Source of the DNA: Heterotrichella gracilis
Lineage: Eukaryota > Sar > Xanthophyceae > Tribonematales > Xanthonemataceae
Assembly (NCBI GenBank): GCA_032358255.1
Contig: JAULBX010028227.1
Coordinates: 1-31,098 of the forward strand
Reading direction: 5' to 3'
Length of the DNA stretch: 31,098 nt
Shown here: positions 19,901 to 28,055 of the stretch, piece after piece
Layout of the letters: each line of letters starts with the position of its first letter
Numbering within the stretch: the stretch's first letter is position 1
Position numbers and translations under genes: made by a program
Notes under the pieces: model-generated
What the model saw: only the letters and a program-made list of their open reading frames with translations
The model's database searches: none
What the model was told of the DNA's origin: nothing

Positions 19901-22900
19901 ATATGCATGCATACATATATATGCATGCATATGTGACGCTGCTTGGTACGGACCGTACCGTGCGGTGCATCTCACCTGCTCAAAGTCTGCATATATGAAA
20001 ACGCGTAGGTAACCTTTGCTGCCACCATATTTTGAGGAAGGTGGAAACCGGCAGGCCTTTCCTTATACATATATGCGTATGCGTGCAAGTGCACTGTGGG
20101 CAGGCCCTGTTGTGGAAAGTGGTGGGAGGGTGAAGTAGGTTGAATGGAAGGTCAGTATGACGTTAAGTTACTGCACTACAAAGGAAGTGGCCATGCACAA
20201 GTTTACAGTCTCATGGAAGACCGCCACCAACCCCAACCCAGTGAGGGGGGCGTCGACAAGGCAGAGGCAACGTGGGTTGCAAATAGGTTTTGGGTACGGG
20301 AAGGAATTGGAGCAAGGGTCTCATCCTAGCTAGGGGTGGCGGTGCGGTTTGGGGTATGTGTTGGGGTGGACAGGGGACGGGGCTATTGTAAGGGGTTGAA
20401 GGGAGCTAAAGAATAGCTGCAGGAAAGTGAGTGGGGAAAAGGTAGTTCAACAGTGGTAGACCAACTGAGGTGGGCACGCCTATAGATCAGGTGAAATTGC
20501 AAGGATTGTCGCTGTGGAATGTGGATCCTGGATTATGGCCAAAAGATTTAATAGAATTGATACCATGGATTGCATAAATCTAAAGGTGGGAAATTAGATT
20601 GGCCAGGATTGGCAGGATCTAGGATCTTGTAGCCCGGATGGGGCGGATGCAACAACGCTGGATGGGTGAATTGTTGGATCCTGCCTCCCAGTGGATGACC
20701 AGGGATGCCTGGAATCACAGATGCTGCCCAAGCCTGGATCCTGGGATTGCTGGATGCACAAACAGAAATATCCACAGGATTGCCAGGAATCTTTGGGATT
20801 GTGGATCCCCAAAAACTGAATCCCCCATAACCCCCCCCCCGGTTTTTTATGGCCGGATTTGCAGATTTGCCTACCCTCAACTCTATTCTGTCGATACTCC
20901 TCAACTCGCACTGGGTGGAACTTGTAAAACATGGCCCTTTCTGCCATTTATCCCAGCATTTACCCCTAAACTTGTTTTCCTTGAATACAGATAGTTGCGG
21001 AATGCTGTCAGTAAAACTCACTCAAGACAACATGGACCTATTCAAGTGTGGAAGCAATCACATGATACGCGCAAAAAAACATGTCGCGAATTTTAGCGTC
21101 CTTTGGCCAAACAAAGGACGTTTGGTCAGTGATTACCTTAATCCACCCATTGCCAACGCACACACTCTGACAATGCGGACTCTGGGTGTTATGTTGATTT
21201 ATATGATCTAATAATCACATGCATCCTGGCAAGAAGGAAAGATCAGCAATCAGCCTTGCACAAGCTCACGCCACCCAGCCCTGTCCTGACTTTGCTTGTG
21301 CAAGTATATGATACTCGCCTGCATATCCTTAGTAACAAGAGCAGCCCATGTGGCCCTGGGTCCCCCTTGACCGCTTCACAACCAGCTGCCCAAAAAAACA
21401 ATGCTTTAGTAATCCATCGTCAGCCAGTTGTCCTATGTGTCCCAGCCATTCTGACCAAATAACCCTTAGCCCTTCCTCAACTGGGGATTGCATACATCTA
21501 TCTAATAGTTCTGCATTTGCTAAATGCGCTAATCGGGAAATACCACAGATTGCCCTCAGGCACTGGTTTGAAAAACTTCAAGTCGCGAAGCTGTACCTGA
21601 GTGGTTGCCCAGCTATATGTCCAATACAGGTGGGTAGTCCGGAGTATTGAATTTGGTAATTAGAAATGTTTATTTTAGTCCACAGAGAGATACGCATGTC
21701 GTACCGTAGGCTGACCCTCACCCATGCAAACTCTATATATATATAAGGTAGCTCGGCTGGATGCGAGCACACATATTTGCTTTAAATCAGTGTGTATAGG
21801 AAAGGAATTTGAACAGCCACAAATAGCCTTGGTAGAGCAGATTGTACTTGGGCGTAATGTATAAGCATGTGCACAAGCTTGGCATCTAGACCCCGCAGCA
21901 AGGTGCTTATGTACCGAATCGTCTTTGTCAAATCTATAAAACAGAAAAATATAAGCACATTCATAGGTACACCTGCCAGCCCCCTTCTGACAGTCGCATC
22001 AAAGTAAAAAAAGGCATGAACAGTGCCTCTACTGGGCCTGACCCACGCTGCTCATCTAGCAATTGGCTTTCGATCCAATCCTGCATCCTTGCTGACAAGA
22101 TGTAAGAAAAGACCTTGCACAGCACGCTTGGAAAAACAATTACTAGATAGTTGCCAAGCAGGGATCTTTCCTTCTTTCAAACAACGGTACCATCACAGAT
22201 TGTTAATAATCTGTGCTGGTAGAGATATCTCTCTATTCATTGGGTGCTAACCCCTGCTTCCCACTGGACCTATAATAAGATGCAACCAGCCTACGTGGCG
22301 CTGCATAGCGCTGCCTTCTTTTTAGCTGCTCAGCAAAACATTTTCAGCACCCGCAGATTTTATTGTTTTTCAATAACCTTGATGGCTGCTTGTATACCCA
22401 CCGTCTGTGGCAGATCATTCAAAACCCTGACGTCCATTTCCCTAGGGCAATTTAACTGGACTGTGTGCGTGGGTACAGCTGGTATAGCATTGGGTGCAGA
22501 GGCCTCGAGGGAGATGCCATGAGAACGTAATACCTGTGTGCTTTCTCCATTGGCGTTGACTCGACTGCAGCGGAACCCTTGCGTACGTCGAATACAGAAA
22601 ACTGTCCATTGTAGAGCCCCGCCCCTATCATGTTGGTGTCCTTGCTATTGAAGTTTAAACAGCAAGCTTGGCTCTGTGGCCGTATCTCGGACTCCGGTGA
22701 GTTGCTGTTGTGGACATCCCAAATGTAGCTGCTTAAAGACATTCCAGATGGCTGTTTCTGAAATCCAAGGATAGCATAAGCAATAGCCACTTTTCTGTGA
22801 GCTTCTGGGTGCCAACTTATATACTGTGCCCCACGTTTGACTGCACTAGGGTCCTTCAAGCAACCTATGGCATTTATGGTAGGGGCTTCACTGTACTGCT

Positions 22901-23545
22901 CAAGCCCAAAAGCTTGTGAGTATTGTGCATACATGTCCATAGCATTGTTTTCTTTAACAAAGCTTTCCAACATGACGCCAATCTTCCAAATGGTCTTCAA
23001 ATACTCCTCGTCCTTTTCAACCTGCGTTTGTACCAATGAGAGACTTTTAATTTAGCCTTCAATGCCGTTGAAGCGATGACACATGTCGCCTCATTTGTTG
23101 TATTGCTGATGGCCATAGCAAAATTTGGAGGGATACAAAACCTTTTTTCTAAATCGGATGACATGTTCTGCTTCGTTATGATCAACTTCCTTTGGCCAGC
23201 CTCCCTCAGTGTGATTGATTGCTTTGTTTGAGAAGACGACTGCCACTGTGTTTACCTGTTGCAGGAACATTTAGGTAGATGCAGTAATGAATAAGGTGGA
23301 ATACCGACCATTTCATGATACAGAAGATTGGCAGTGGTACCATTGAGCCAACATCAAGCATTGGCAGTGTTATTGAATCACAACAGGAGGTAATTTAATC
23401 ACAACTCACAAATATGGCGATCTCTACCATGTAACTTTACCTCGTGCTCAGATAAGTTACAGGACGCATGAATTGCGCGTTCAACTGGAGATTTCACGGA
23501 ACAAAAGGACAAGCATTCGACACTTGGCCGCATATCTACAAGGAC
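7935..23545 (-). CDS. DNAI2: Outer-arm dynein intermediate chain 2 (DNAI2/ODA6), gene span, N-terminal exon not found
   Basis: Eight exons on the - strand join in phase: 23545-23441, 23255-23142, 23021-22534, 17381-17092, 14352-14184, 13044-12807, 8261-8130, 7985-7935. Together they give about 528 residues ending in TGA. The Chlamydomonas IC2 has about 567 residues, so roughly 30-40 N-terminal residues in one exon are missing. The protein is a WD40 propeller with N-terminal and C-terminal helical tails. It anchors outer dynein heavy chains on axonemal doublets together with DNAI1 (family knowledge). Visible signatures are SEHE, EGGWPKEVD, SYIWDV, STDxxxLWWDIRK, FLVGTEQGT, DWTVRLW and FERESNREKNLEKAMKEAK. 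Introns are 185, 120, 5152, 2739, 1139, 4545 and 144 bp. The large ones hold LINEs in either orientation. No coding lesion was seen, so the gene looks functional. Confidence 0.93.
8130..8261 (-). CDS. DNAI2: DNAI2 exon (FERE...REKNLEK helix)
   Basis: Forty-four codons, phase 0 at both ends (acceptor TGTCACAG, donor GAG|GTAAAT at 8129). The peptide AFERESNREKNLEKAMKEAK, VRARKEAAH ... NQSLNLAE is the charged C-terminal helix that follows the propeller in all DNAI2 proteins (MFERExxREKxLExxxxE). Confidence 0.93.
8585..10505 (+). mobile_element. LINE family 1, longest copy, antisense inside a DNAI2 intron
   Basis: Decayed non-LTR retrotransposon. Frames shift, but successive pieces read QKPTDNMFILWCLMD (about 8614), YVCFVDFKNAFDTVPRAQLW (about 8700), LGVKQGCPLSPTLFGLCVD (about 8885), YADDIVILSRAPIGL (about 9030), NLKKTQVVVF, YLGIIFHRKAG, MLSYGCEVWG (about 9408) and LPLQFVWHKHILKFYNRMV. 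After a Gly/His/Pro-rich linker come ELARFRMGAHDLEVETDRWR and CKYCETTGKHHVEDKHHIIF with ECPLYHD, a Cys/His knuckle. The 3' part, 10330-10505, ends in repeats of an ATCTTGTAA unit. It is not intact: stops and frameshifts lie throughout, and about 30 bases are lost near 10322. It lies in the 4545-bp intron, opposite to DNAI2. Confidence 0.88.
10506..11835. other. Intron sequence, pyrimidine-rich in its last third
   Basis: Part of the 4545-bp DNAI2 intron. No coding match was seen. From about 11380 to 11820 the + strand is strongly C/T-rich with repeated CCCTTTTCACC-like words, and a run of A lies at 11759-11768. The earlier part shows nothing recognisable. Confidence 0.5.
11836..12045. repeat. 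Dispersed repeat R, copy 1
   Basis: About 210 bp similar along its whole length to 13652-13860. Shared blocks include TTGGGGTTT, TGTCATGAA-x-TTTCAGA-TATGTA, TGC/AGCGCCCAAAA, ATGGATC and AAAATGGAC-CTAGTCTCCC. It has no coding sense in either copy. Its right end is the target of the TAAC-tailed LINE at 12050. Confidence 0.75.
12050..12321 (+). mobile_element. LINE family 2, 5'-truncated insertion with target-site duplication
   Basis: Encodes the last part of a LINE protein: LSWLGHLGRLSDVRLPKCMV, WADLLQQDFKSRGINRWFKQ. It ends in a tail of TAAC repeats (about 12298-12321). CTAGTTGAAATGACA (12039-12053) and CTAGTAGAAATGACA (12322-12336) flank it, a 15-base duplication with one mismatch. This is the expected mark of target-primed insertion with severe 5' truncation. 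Matching parts are at 16573-16804 and 27785-27938. Confidence 0.85.
12807..13044 (-). CDS. DNAI2: DNAI2 exon (last propeller blades)
   Basis: 238 bases from the acceptor CTTGCAG to the donor ATG|GTAAGG at 12806. The peptide is PGVFLTGDSHGCIGIWDFLH, KQHDPVLTTTIG, HDSGKLVAAGTVDGSTTLLQ, LSDSLSEAQLNEKQVMLM. It aligns with PGVFFTxKMDGxxDVWD and GTSDGxTxxLQLSxGLSE of the Chlamydomonas chain. Confidence 0.93.
13652..13860. repeat. Dispersed repeat R, copy 2
   Basis: Second copy of the repeat at 11836-12045, in the same orientation, in the 1139-bp DNAI2 intron. This copy has no LINE at its right end. Confidence 0.75.
14184..14352 (-). CDS. DNAI2: DNAI2 exon (DWTVRLW blade), 3' end at a GC donor
   Basis: 169 bases from the acceptor TGTGCAG. 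The peptide is GHMGPVYSVARNSFWPKFFL, TAADWTVRLWNED, then AHWSPTR. It matches GHHGPIYxLxRNPF and GDWTARxW of the family. Phase and homology to the next exon (R|PGVF) place the splice at CAACAAG|GCAAGT, a GC-AG intron. The downstream GTAAAT four bases on would break the frame. Confidence 0.93.
14353..15655. other. Intron sequence without recognised features
   Basis: Left part of the 2739-bp DNAI2 intron. Open frames on the - strand (for example around 14383-14631) have no family resemblance. The phrase TCACTAG-GGTTCA occurs twice at about 15450-15480. Confidence 0.45.
15656..15742 (+). mobile_element. LINE family 2, small duplicated fragment
   Basis: About 85 bp (CATTGCTTACACGGTAGATGG onward) repeat 15958-16045 of the neighbouring LINE at roughly 80% identity by eye. 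It is either a separate truncated copy or a local duplication. Confidence 0.6.
15840..16804 (+). mobile_element. LINE family 2, reverse transcriptase to C-terminus
   Basis: Decayed non-LTR element. Pieces read FKQGCVLDPSLFS (about 15860), MYADDITLVCG (about 16045), DSFASLTGILWRN, KCRVIGAVVLTAGL, LCGVSKLDQTP and IKLSWLGHLGRLPHARVRKC MVCGRVEE. Several stops and frameshifts inactivate it. The last 230 bp match 12050-12300, but the TAAC tail is lost. It lies antisense in the 2739-bp DNAI2 intron. Confidence 0.8.
17092..17381 (-). CDS. DNAI2: DNAI2 exon (WWDIRK blade)
   Basis: 290 bases, phase-compatible on both sides (acceptor TTTGCAG, donor GTAAGC at 17091). The peptide reads DPIHDFAWLQSK, MTVSTDSMVLWWDIRKLSEP, GGVALEYM, GPTKFLVGTEQGTIVSCNRK, SKNPQDRVGTTFAG. 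STDG-x-LWWDIRK and FMVGTEQG-x-x-SCNRKAK are highly conserved DNAI2 blocks. One departure from them is STDS for STDG. Confidence 0.95.
17382..19075. other. Intron sequence without recognised features
   Basis: First (acceptor-side) part of the 5152-bp DNAI2 intron. No coding, RNA or repeat assignment could be made. A short TCTC run lies near 18539-18555. Confidence 0.45.
19081..19420. repeat. GGAT-saturated tract 1
   Basis: GGAT occurs 22 times in about 340 bases, counted by eye, where about one would be expected in random sequence. Typical words are GGATTGTG, GGGATCAG and GGTGGAT. Spacing is irregular, so this is a degenerate tandem array rather than a clean satellite. On the transcribed strand of DNAI2 it becomes an ATCC-rich stretch. 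Confidence 0.75.
19894..19939. repeat. 46-base hairpin with 19-bp perfect arms
   Basis: Arms 19894-19912 and 19921-19939 (outer ends GCGTCACATATGC and GCATATGTGACGC) are perfectly complementary around an 8-base loop. A second quasi-palindrome, GGTACGGACCGTACC, follows at 19945-19959. Both lie inside the largest DNAI2 intron. Confidence 0.9.
20501..20862. repeat. GGAT-saturated tract 2
   Basis: Twenty GGAT words in about 360 bases, many as GGATCCTGGATT or CAGGATTG, followed by a run of C at 20831-20840. Its composition matches 19081-19420, about 1.1 kb away. The apparent 157-residue open frame on the - strand here is made of the repeated Pro codons this creates and is not a gene. Confidence 0.75.
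20863..22533. other. Intron sequence without recognised features
   Basis: Donor-side part of the 5152-bp DNAI2 intron. Only short AT microsatellite (about 21734-21745) stands out. Confidence 0.45.
22534..23021 (-). CDS. DNAI2: DNAI2 exon (first propeller blades)
   Basis: 488 bases, entering in phase 0 and leaving after two bases of an Arg codon (donor GTATTA at 22533). The peptide runs VEKDEEYLKTIWKIGVM, then KENNAMDMYAQY, ISWHPEAHRKVAIAYAILGF, SSYIWDVHNSNSPE, MIGAGLYNGQFSVFDVRKGS and ESTPMEKAHR. It contains the start of the WD40 propeller, including SWHP, IWDV and FDVRKG. It reads more like the Chlamydomonas protein (SSYIWDV, FDVRKG) than the vertebrate one. Confidence 0.95.
23142..23255 (-). 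CDS. DNAI2: DNAI2 exon (NKAINHTEGGWPKEVD)
   Basis: Thirty-eight codons from the acceptor GCAACAG (upstream of 23255) to the donor AAG|GTTTTG at 23141. The peptide VNTVAVVFSNKAINH, then TEGGWPKEVDHNEAEHVI, RFRKK is a strong match to the family block NKAxSHVEGGWPKDVD...RKK. The following 120-bp intron ends at CGCAG, and the next exon opens with VEKDEEYL, as expected from the family. Confidence 0.92.
23441..23545 (-). CDS. DNAI2: DNAI2 exon (first one found; VDMRP...LSEHE)
   Basis: Thirty-five codons, phase 0 to phase 0. The acceptor is TTTCAG at 23551-23546 and the donor is GAG|GTAAAG at 23440. The peptide begins VLVDMRPS, continues VKSPVERAIHASC and ends LSEHE. This matches the DIRPN, PRNPV and MSEHE blocks of the DNAI2 N-terminal arm. 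The match is short, so the 5' boundary is less certain than the 3' boundary. Confidence 0.75.
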
Positions 23546-23760
23546 CTGAAATCGGCACAAAGAAGTACATTTGACCACAGTGATACTTCAGACACACACA
23601 AAGTGTATATAAATATGGCGTGCATGCCCACCCTCTATTATGATTGCATAATAGACCACAAAGAGGCAATATAATTAATACCAGTGCAGGCACATACTAA
23701 GTACAGCTTGCCAAATGGTTGGCTATCACATGTTAGCTGGCACCCCCTGCAGGGTGAAAA

Positions 23761-24597
23761 ATACTCAGTAGAGGTCTAACATGAAGTACGGTAGACTCAG
23801 TAGAGGTATTCATGTATTGGTTTTGCAAACTTAGAGAAGCATTTGCTCTTTCAGCTGCATGTACATCGGGATGCGTTGAAACAATAACGCATCCCCAGCT
23901 TGCTTGGGCAATTACTACTAACCCCTTGCACTGGTGGCCTGTGAATCCTGGAGCTGTGATCCCTGGCTTCCTATTGGCTCACCACAGGCTGCAGGTTTGA
24001 AAGTTTGAGTGCAGCAGGTCCAAATCAGCAAAGCATTTTCCAATCAACATGTATAAATGGCTTGTGTTTTAGCGCGAAGCGCAGCGGAGCGCAACCTGCG
24101 CAGCCTAGTCCTTGCACCTAGCCCTTGCCAACTTGCCTTTGCCTTCGCCAAAGTCCGGGAAAAGGGGGAAGGGGGCAGGGGCTGCCAATGCAGGCCCACA
24201 CACCCCACAGCACGCATTCTCCCACGCCCATTTTCCAAACCCATGGTGATGCCCGTGGCGACAGTTGGCACCGTTCAATTGCACACAAAGTCGAAAAAAA
24301 AGAAGGGCTCATGGCTGGCAGTACCAAAATGGTGACCGCATGCCAAGAAGGCTTGTTACTGCTGCTGACCTCAGAAATCAGTGGGACCACGATGAAAACA
24401 GAAATGGTGATAGGTCGTCGTGCCTATCCGACAGGCCATTGAAGGTGCGGTTGCTTCACATTGCAGCAGTGCCATCAACTGCCCCCCACCACCCCGTTTA
24501 ACTGCCAGTAAAGCGTTATCGTTTCAGTGGCGCCCAGTGTACAACGCCATGTTAGATCTCTACTGAGTCTACTTTATGCTAGACCTCTACTGAGTAT
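23761..24597. mobile_element. Terminal-inverted-repeat element, about 0.84 kb, nonautonomous
   Basis: The first about 50 bases (from ATACTCAGTAGAGGTCTAAC) are the reverse complement of the last about 50 (24549-24597), with a few differences. Each end carries the motif ACTCAGTAGAG twice, about 30 bases apart, as if two transposase sites were built into the ends. Weaker similarity (CAGGGTGAAAA against GGGGCAACAG) may extend each end by some 10 bases. The interior has no transposase. It holds a perfect 10-bp hairpin (23868-23877 with 23886-23895) and a GCGC-GAA-GCGC hairpin at 24072-24082. I saw no clear target-site duplication. Confidence 0.75.
24072..24082. repeat. Small GAA-loop hairpin
   Basis: GCGC-GAA-GCGC, the same GAA-loop layout as 7047-7071 and 7243-7263. 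Further GC-rich complementary words follow up to 24101. Confidence 0.6.
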
Positions 24598-25985
24598 CTG
24601 TTGCCCCCTCTTCTAGAAGTCTGTCCTCGATTTGGGCACATTCTCTCAAATCCGGTCGACGCCCAATCCGCGGGAACCGACTCGCGTACATCGTACGACG
24701 GAAGTTGCCGACAGACTTCGAACGAACCTCGCGCTCAAAACAACTATCGTACAGTTCTACCCGGAGTGGGGCCCACCCTCGTGTGTTTTTTTTTTTTTCC
24801 ATCCTGCTACTCTCCCCAAGAGGTCAGATTTTGATGAAGGCAAGTATTTAGTGAAAAACTTGGTCATGGCCGAGTCGACTCGCGAAGGCAGATATTTGCG
24901 AGGATAAATGGGCCAAACCCTGACAGATAAAGATTTTCGGTCAAAAACCGGGAGAGAAGAGATAAACGATGGGTTGCCAGTGTCAGGGGGCACTGTAAGA
25001 TAGAGAAAGATATAAGGCAAGCCTGCAGCAAAAGATTAAAAGAAAACAACCATTGATGAAGTTAAACTGGCCTAAAAACCGAAGCTAAAGGCAAACTCAG
25101 GCTCTTTTAGCTGCATGGACCCGATCAGAGCGTACCTCGGCGCCTTCGTCTTGAAACCGTGGATGCCTCCCGCAGTCTTGCCGCGATCGCACGTACTCAT
25201 ACCCAACCTGTCATAGCACAAAGGCACGCCTTCCAGATAGGTTAAAGAAAGCTGGCACCACAAACTCTTTCAGCATTTCACCAGGGGCCGGATCACAAGG
25301 TAGAGAGAGTGAGGTGGTAGAACTATGGAGAGAACCAACACAATTGGTCACGGGAGGTCAACTCGCCTAGCATCACCAGGTAGTCAACGACTTGCGTCCC
25401 CCCGTGTCTCAACGGTGAAGCCAGCGTTGGAGGCAATCAAACTTACCTCCATAACCTCTTTCCTCAGGCAGATATGCCTCGCAGCCCTTCAGACTACGTG
25501 TTTGGAGGCAGTCCTAGACAGCGGCTTGCTTAGCGTTCTCTTTCGAAAGTTGACGTCCTTTCTCACTCACACTAGGTTTGCGGAGGTTCTCCCCTTTCGA
25601 AAACTCAGCGCAAAGTTAATTGAGTGAGTATGCGCCACTCACTTGAACCTTCTTCTCCTTTACGTGCTGCACAATTTATCTCGATATCAAGATAGGGTTG
25701 TGTCATTAATCTTGTAATCTTGTAATAATTAAGCTCTCCAGCAGGGGGCGGGAGAAAAAAATATTTCAGGCACCATCCTAAAAATGTTTGGAACCCCAGA
25801 CCTTTGACCCACCCACCCCCCATGGTATTGTATTATTAAACTTCAAGGGCTGATTTGGACACTAGGAAGGGCGCTGAGGCTCTCTGGACCAGCCAAATTT
25901 GTGAATGGCGCCTTTCATATGCTTAAAATCAAAATGACTGATAATAAACCTAAATTAAATTGAATTTACTTTCTTAATGATATAA
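24598..25985. other. Unassigned stretch upstream of DNAI2
   Basis: This may contain the missing first DNAI2 exon or promoter, but no match was found on the - strand. Open frames of 60-100 codons on both strands (for example 25325-25627 +) have no recognised family. ATCTTGTAATCTTGTAA at about 25709-25725 equals the 3' tail unit of LINE family 1 without the LINE. Confidence 0.45.
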
Positions 25986-26843
25986 GCAGTACTAGGTTAT
26001 AAATGTCAGCATATCAATGGGTGTGCGGTATGTGCGGTTAGCGCACAGTGAAGCACTCATGGACAGCGCAGCTACATCAGTGGATTACTACGAACGGAGC
26101 TAAAGATCAGGCGCCAGGGGTTGGAGTGACTCAGGCAGGGAACCACAGGCAGGGCGGCTGCGGCTCCTCGGCTTGGGCAACCGAACCTCAATTAGAGCAC
26201 GCGCATCCCCAGGCACATGGCCACACACCCCTCGCGGGGGAGATGGTTGATGCCAGCGCGGTAGCAAGCCAGCCTTGTGGCATACCTGTCCTGACACCCA
26301 GCCCGGAAGCGCTAGAGATCGAGGAGCTAATGGAAACAGCGAGGCTGGCATACTTGAGGTCAAACACGGTCAATGCGAGTAGGAAAACTATGCAATGTTA
26401 GCATACACGGTGGTGATTGGGGATCGATGGCAGAATATTTGACTTGAGACTTGTGCAATAGGCATAGAGTTGAGTTAGCTAGGTTTCGAATGGGTGCCCA
26501 TGATCTTGAGGTCAAAACTGGTAAATGGAGATGCGTTAATTATAAACATAGGGTGTGCCAGTATCGCACTACAATGGACAGCATCATGTTGAAGATGAAC
26601 ACCATTTTATTTTTGAATGTCCACTATACCACGACATCAGAGAAACATTTCATATTTGTTATGATGATATTCCCAGAAACTTGTTTAGTCTTTTCGGTAG
26701 TAAATGTGGGGCCAATGTGGCTCCACTAATTCACAGATTTTTTAGTGAGCGGGGTGACTTCTTTAACCGCCTCCAACAGTCTCGCGAGCCCGGGTTGGGT
26801 CCCTGAATGTGACTGTCAAGTAAATCTTGTAAATCTTGTAAAT
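25986..26843 (+). mobile_element. LINE family 1, 5'-truncated copy
   Basis: Starts abruptly at the point matching 9632 in the longer copy and runs to the 3' tail of ATCTTGTAA repeats (26822-26843). It encodes the linker (HAHPQAHGHTPLAGE), ELARFRMGAHDLEVKT and the knuckle region (VEDEHHFIFECPLYHD). It also preserves the true C-terminus, LFSLFGSKCGANVAPLIHRF, which the longer copy has lost. TGATATAAG before it and TGATATATAAG after the tail may be a target-site duplication with a two-base difference. Confidence 0.85.
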
Positions 26844-26858
26844 TGATATATAAGATCA

Positions 26859-27728
26859 ATTACTATTAATAATATTCAATCCTAATATTATTACAAGTAA
26901 TGCATATGCCCAGGAACATGTGGTGACCACAACCCTGTCCAGGTTGCAGCAATATACATCATAGTGTGTGCAAATGAAAGCTTAGACCGTGGGTGAGCAA
27001 GTACGATGCAGCAAACCTGCCAAAGACCTCCACAAAACAAAAATATCAGGACTTTTAATTTTTTCACTGAAATTTATTTGGAGGCCTGAAACCACCACCC
27101 CCACGGGGCCCCACCCCCACCCCAGTATGTCGTCGTTTTGTTTTATGGCGTTTTCACTGAAAACATTTCAGGGCAGCTAGAGGGGCCCAAGTTCTCCTCA
27201 AATGTGCATGCAAATGTGTCAAAAGTTGCAGAAACTCCTCAAAAACGGGCATATCAGCAAAATCAGCACTCCTCAAAGTTTTCGGTTCGAGGACCCAGCT
27301 TGAGCAAGGGTTATAAGATAATAATAGTCCTATTATTATATGATTTAATAAGGGTAATACCCTTGGTTTGAGCGTCGACGTGTTGCGTCAATATCGCCCC
27401 TCAAACTTTCTGAGGGAAAACGGAGGCCCCTCGATTTACAGAGATGTCCAGTATTGCAGCCCCCCAAAGCTCTCACGACCGCGGCTAGCCGCCGACGACC
27501 GAGGCCGCGAGCGAACAGAACGGGCACGTGTTCTCCAGTGTCTGCGACCGATGCGAGTTTGAGTTTGAGAAGAAGTTATGGGGGTCCGCCCGAGCGGGCC
27601 CCTGCTTTTCGTTCTCGAACTCAAAGTTTAAGGACGTCGATTTTTATTCGAGGGCCTTTATTGACGGAAACGGCCCTCAACAAATCGTTCTCGAACACCG
27701 GTGTTTGAGGCTGCAGAGCTTAATTATT
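26859..27728. other. Unassigned, GC-rich in the middle
   Basis: No gene was recognised. About 27390-27450 and 27620-27720 share words in inverted order (CCTCAAAC, TGAGGG, GGCCCTCGA) and could be poor inverted repeats around a GC-rich core. The similarity is too weak to call an element. Confidence 0.4.
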
Positions 27729-27775
27729 ACACATGTCGGACATGTGTATCCATATTAGGGTTGTGCAACCCTAAT
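27729..27775. repeat. Two adjacent near-perfect palindromes
   Basis: 27729-27747 has 9-bp arms (ACACATGTC/GACATGTGT) around one base. 27754-27775 has 10-bp arms (ATTAGGGTTG/CAACCCTAAT) around TG. Part of the second (GCACAACCCTA) is repeated once more just before the LINE fragment at 27785. Confidence 0.85.
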
Positions 27776-27784
27776 GTTGCACAA

Positions 27785-27938
27785 CCCTACTCCAGCAGGA
27801 CCTCAAGTCGCGTGGGATCAATAGATGGTTCAAACAGTGCCAGGAAAGAGCTGCGTGGCGCCGCATGTGCAAGACTGACTGCTAATCTGGCTATTTTGCT
27901 GGAATGCATGTAACTAACTAACTAACTAACTAACTATT
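27785..27938 (+). mobile_element. LINE family 2, 3'-end fragment with TAAC tail
   Basis: About 125 bp match 12178-12300 nearly base for base (CTACTCCAGCAGGAC onward; peptide LLQQDLKSRGINRWFKQCQE). A run of TAAC units to about 27938 follows. It is extreme 5' truncation of the kind typical for LINEs. Confidence 0.85.
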
Positions 27939-28055
27939 GTGGATATATATCTGAGAGGTCAGTCCCAGGGCTGTTGACACCATTCGTTAAATAAGACATT
28001 TAAGACCACAAATAAAAGATATCCATATCATTCGATGGTATGCCAGCGTCACTGA

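Noticed and set aside
20548..21021. 157-codon open frame on the - strand, rich in Pro, Gly and Asn
   Set aside because: It is produced by the GGAT-rich tract read backwards (ATCC gives repeated NP and IPG). It shows no domain and lies in a DNAI2 intron.
23702..23740. PFGK-like peptide on the - strand as a DNAI2 N-terminal exon
   Set aside because: Only three residues resemble the expected block, with no start codon or donor in phase.
25072..25263. - strand frame ending ...KEPEFAFSFGF as the missing DNAI2 first exon
   Set aside because: It does not resemble the DNAI2 N-terminus and has no suitable donor at its end.
27754..27785. TTAGGG/CCCTAA words suggesting interstitial telomere repeat
   Set aside because: The words are single arms of a palindrome, not a tandem run.
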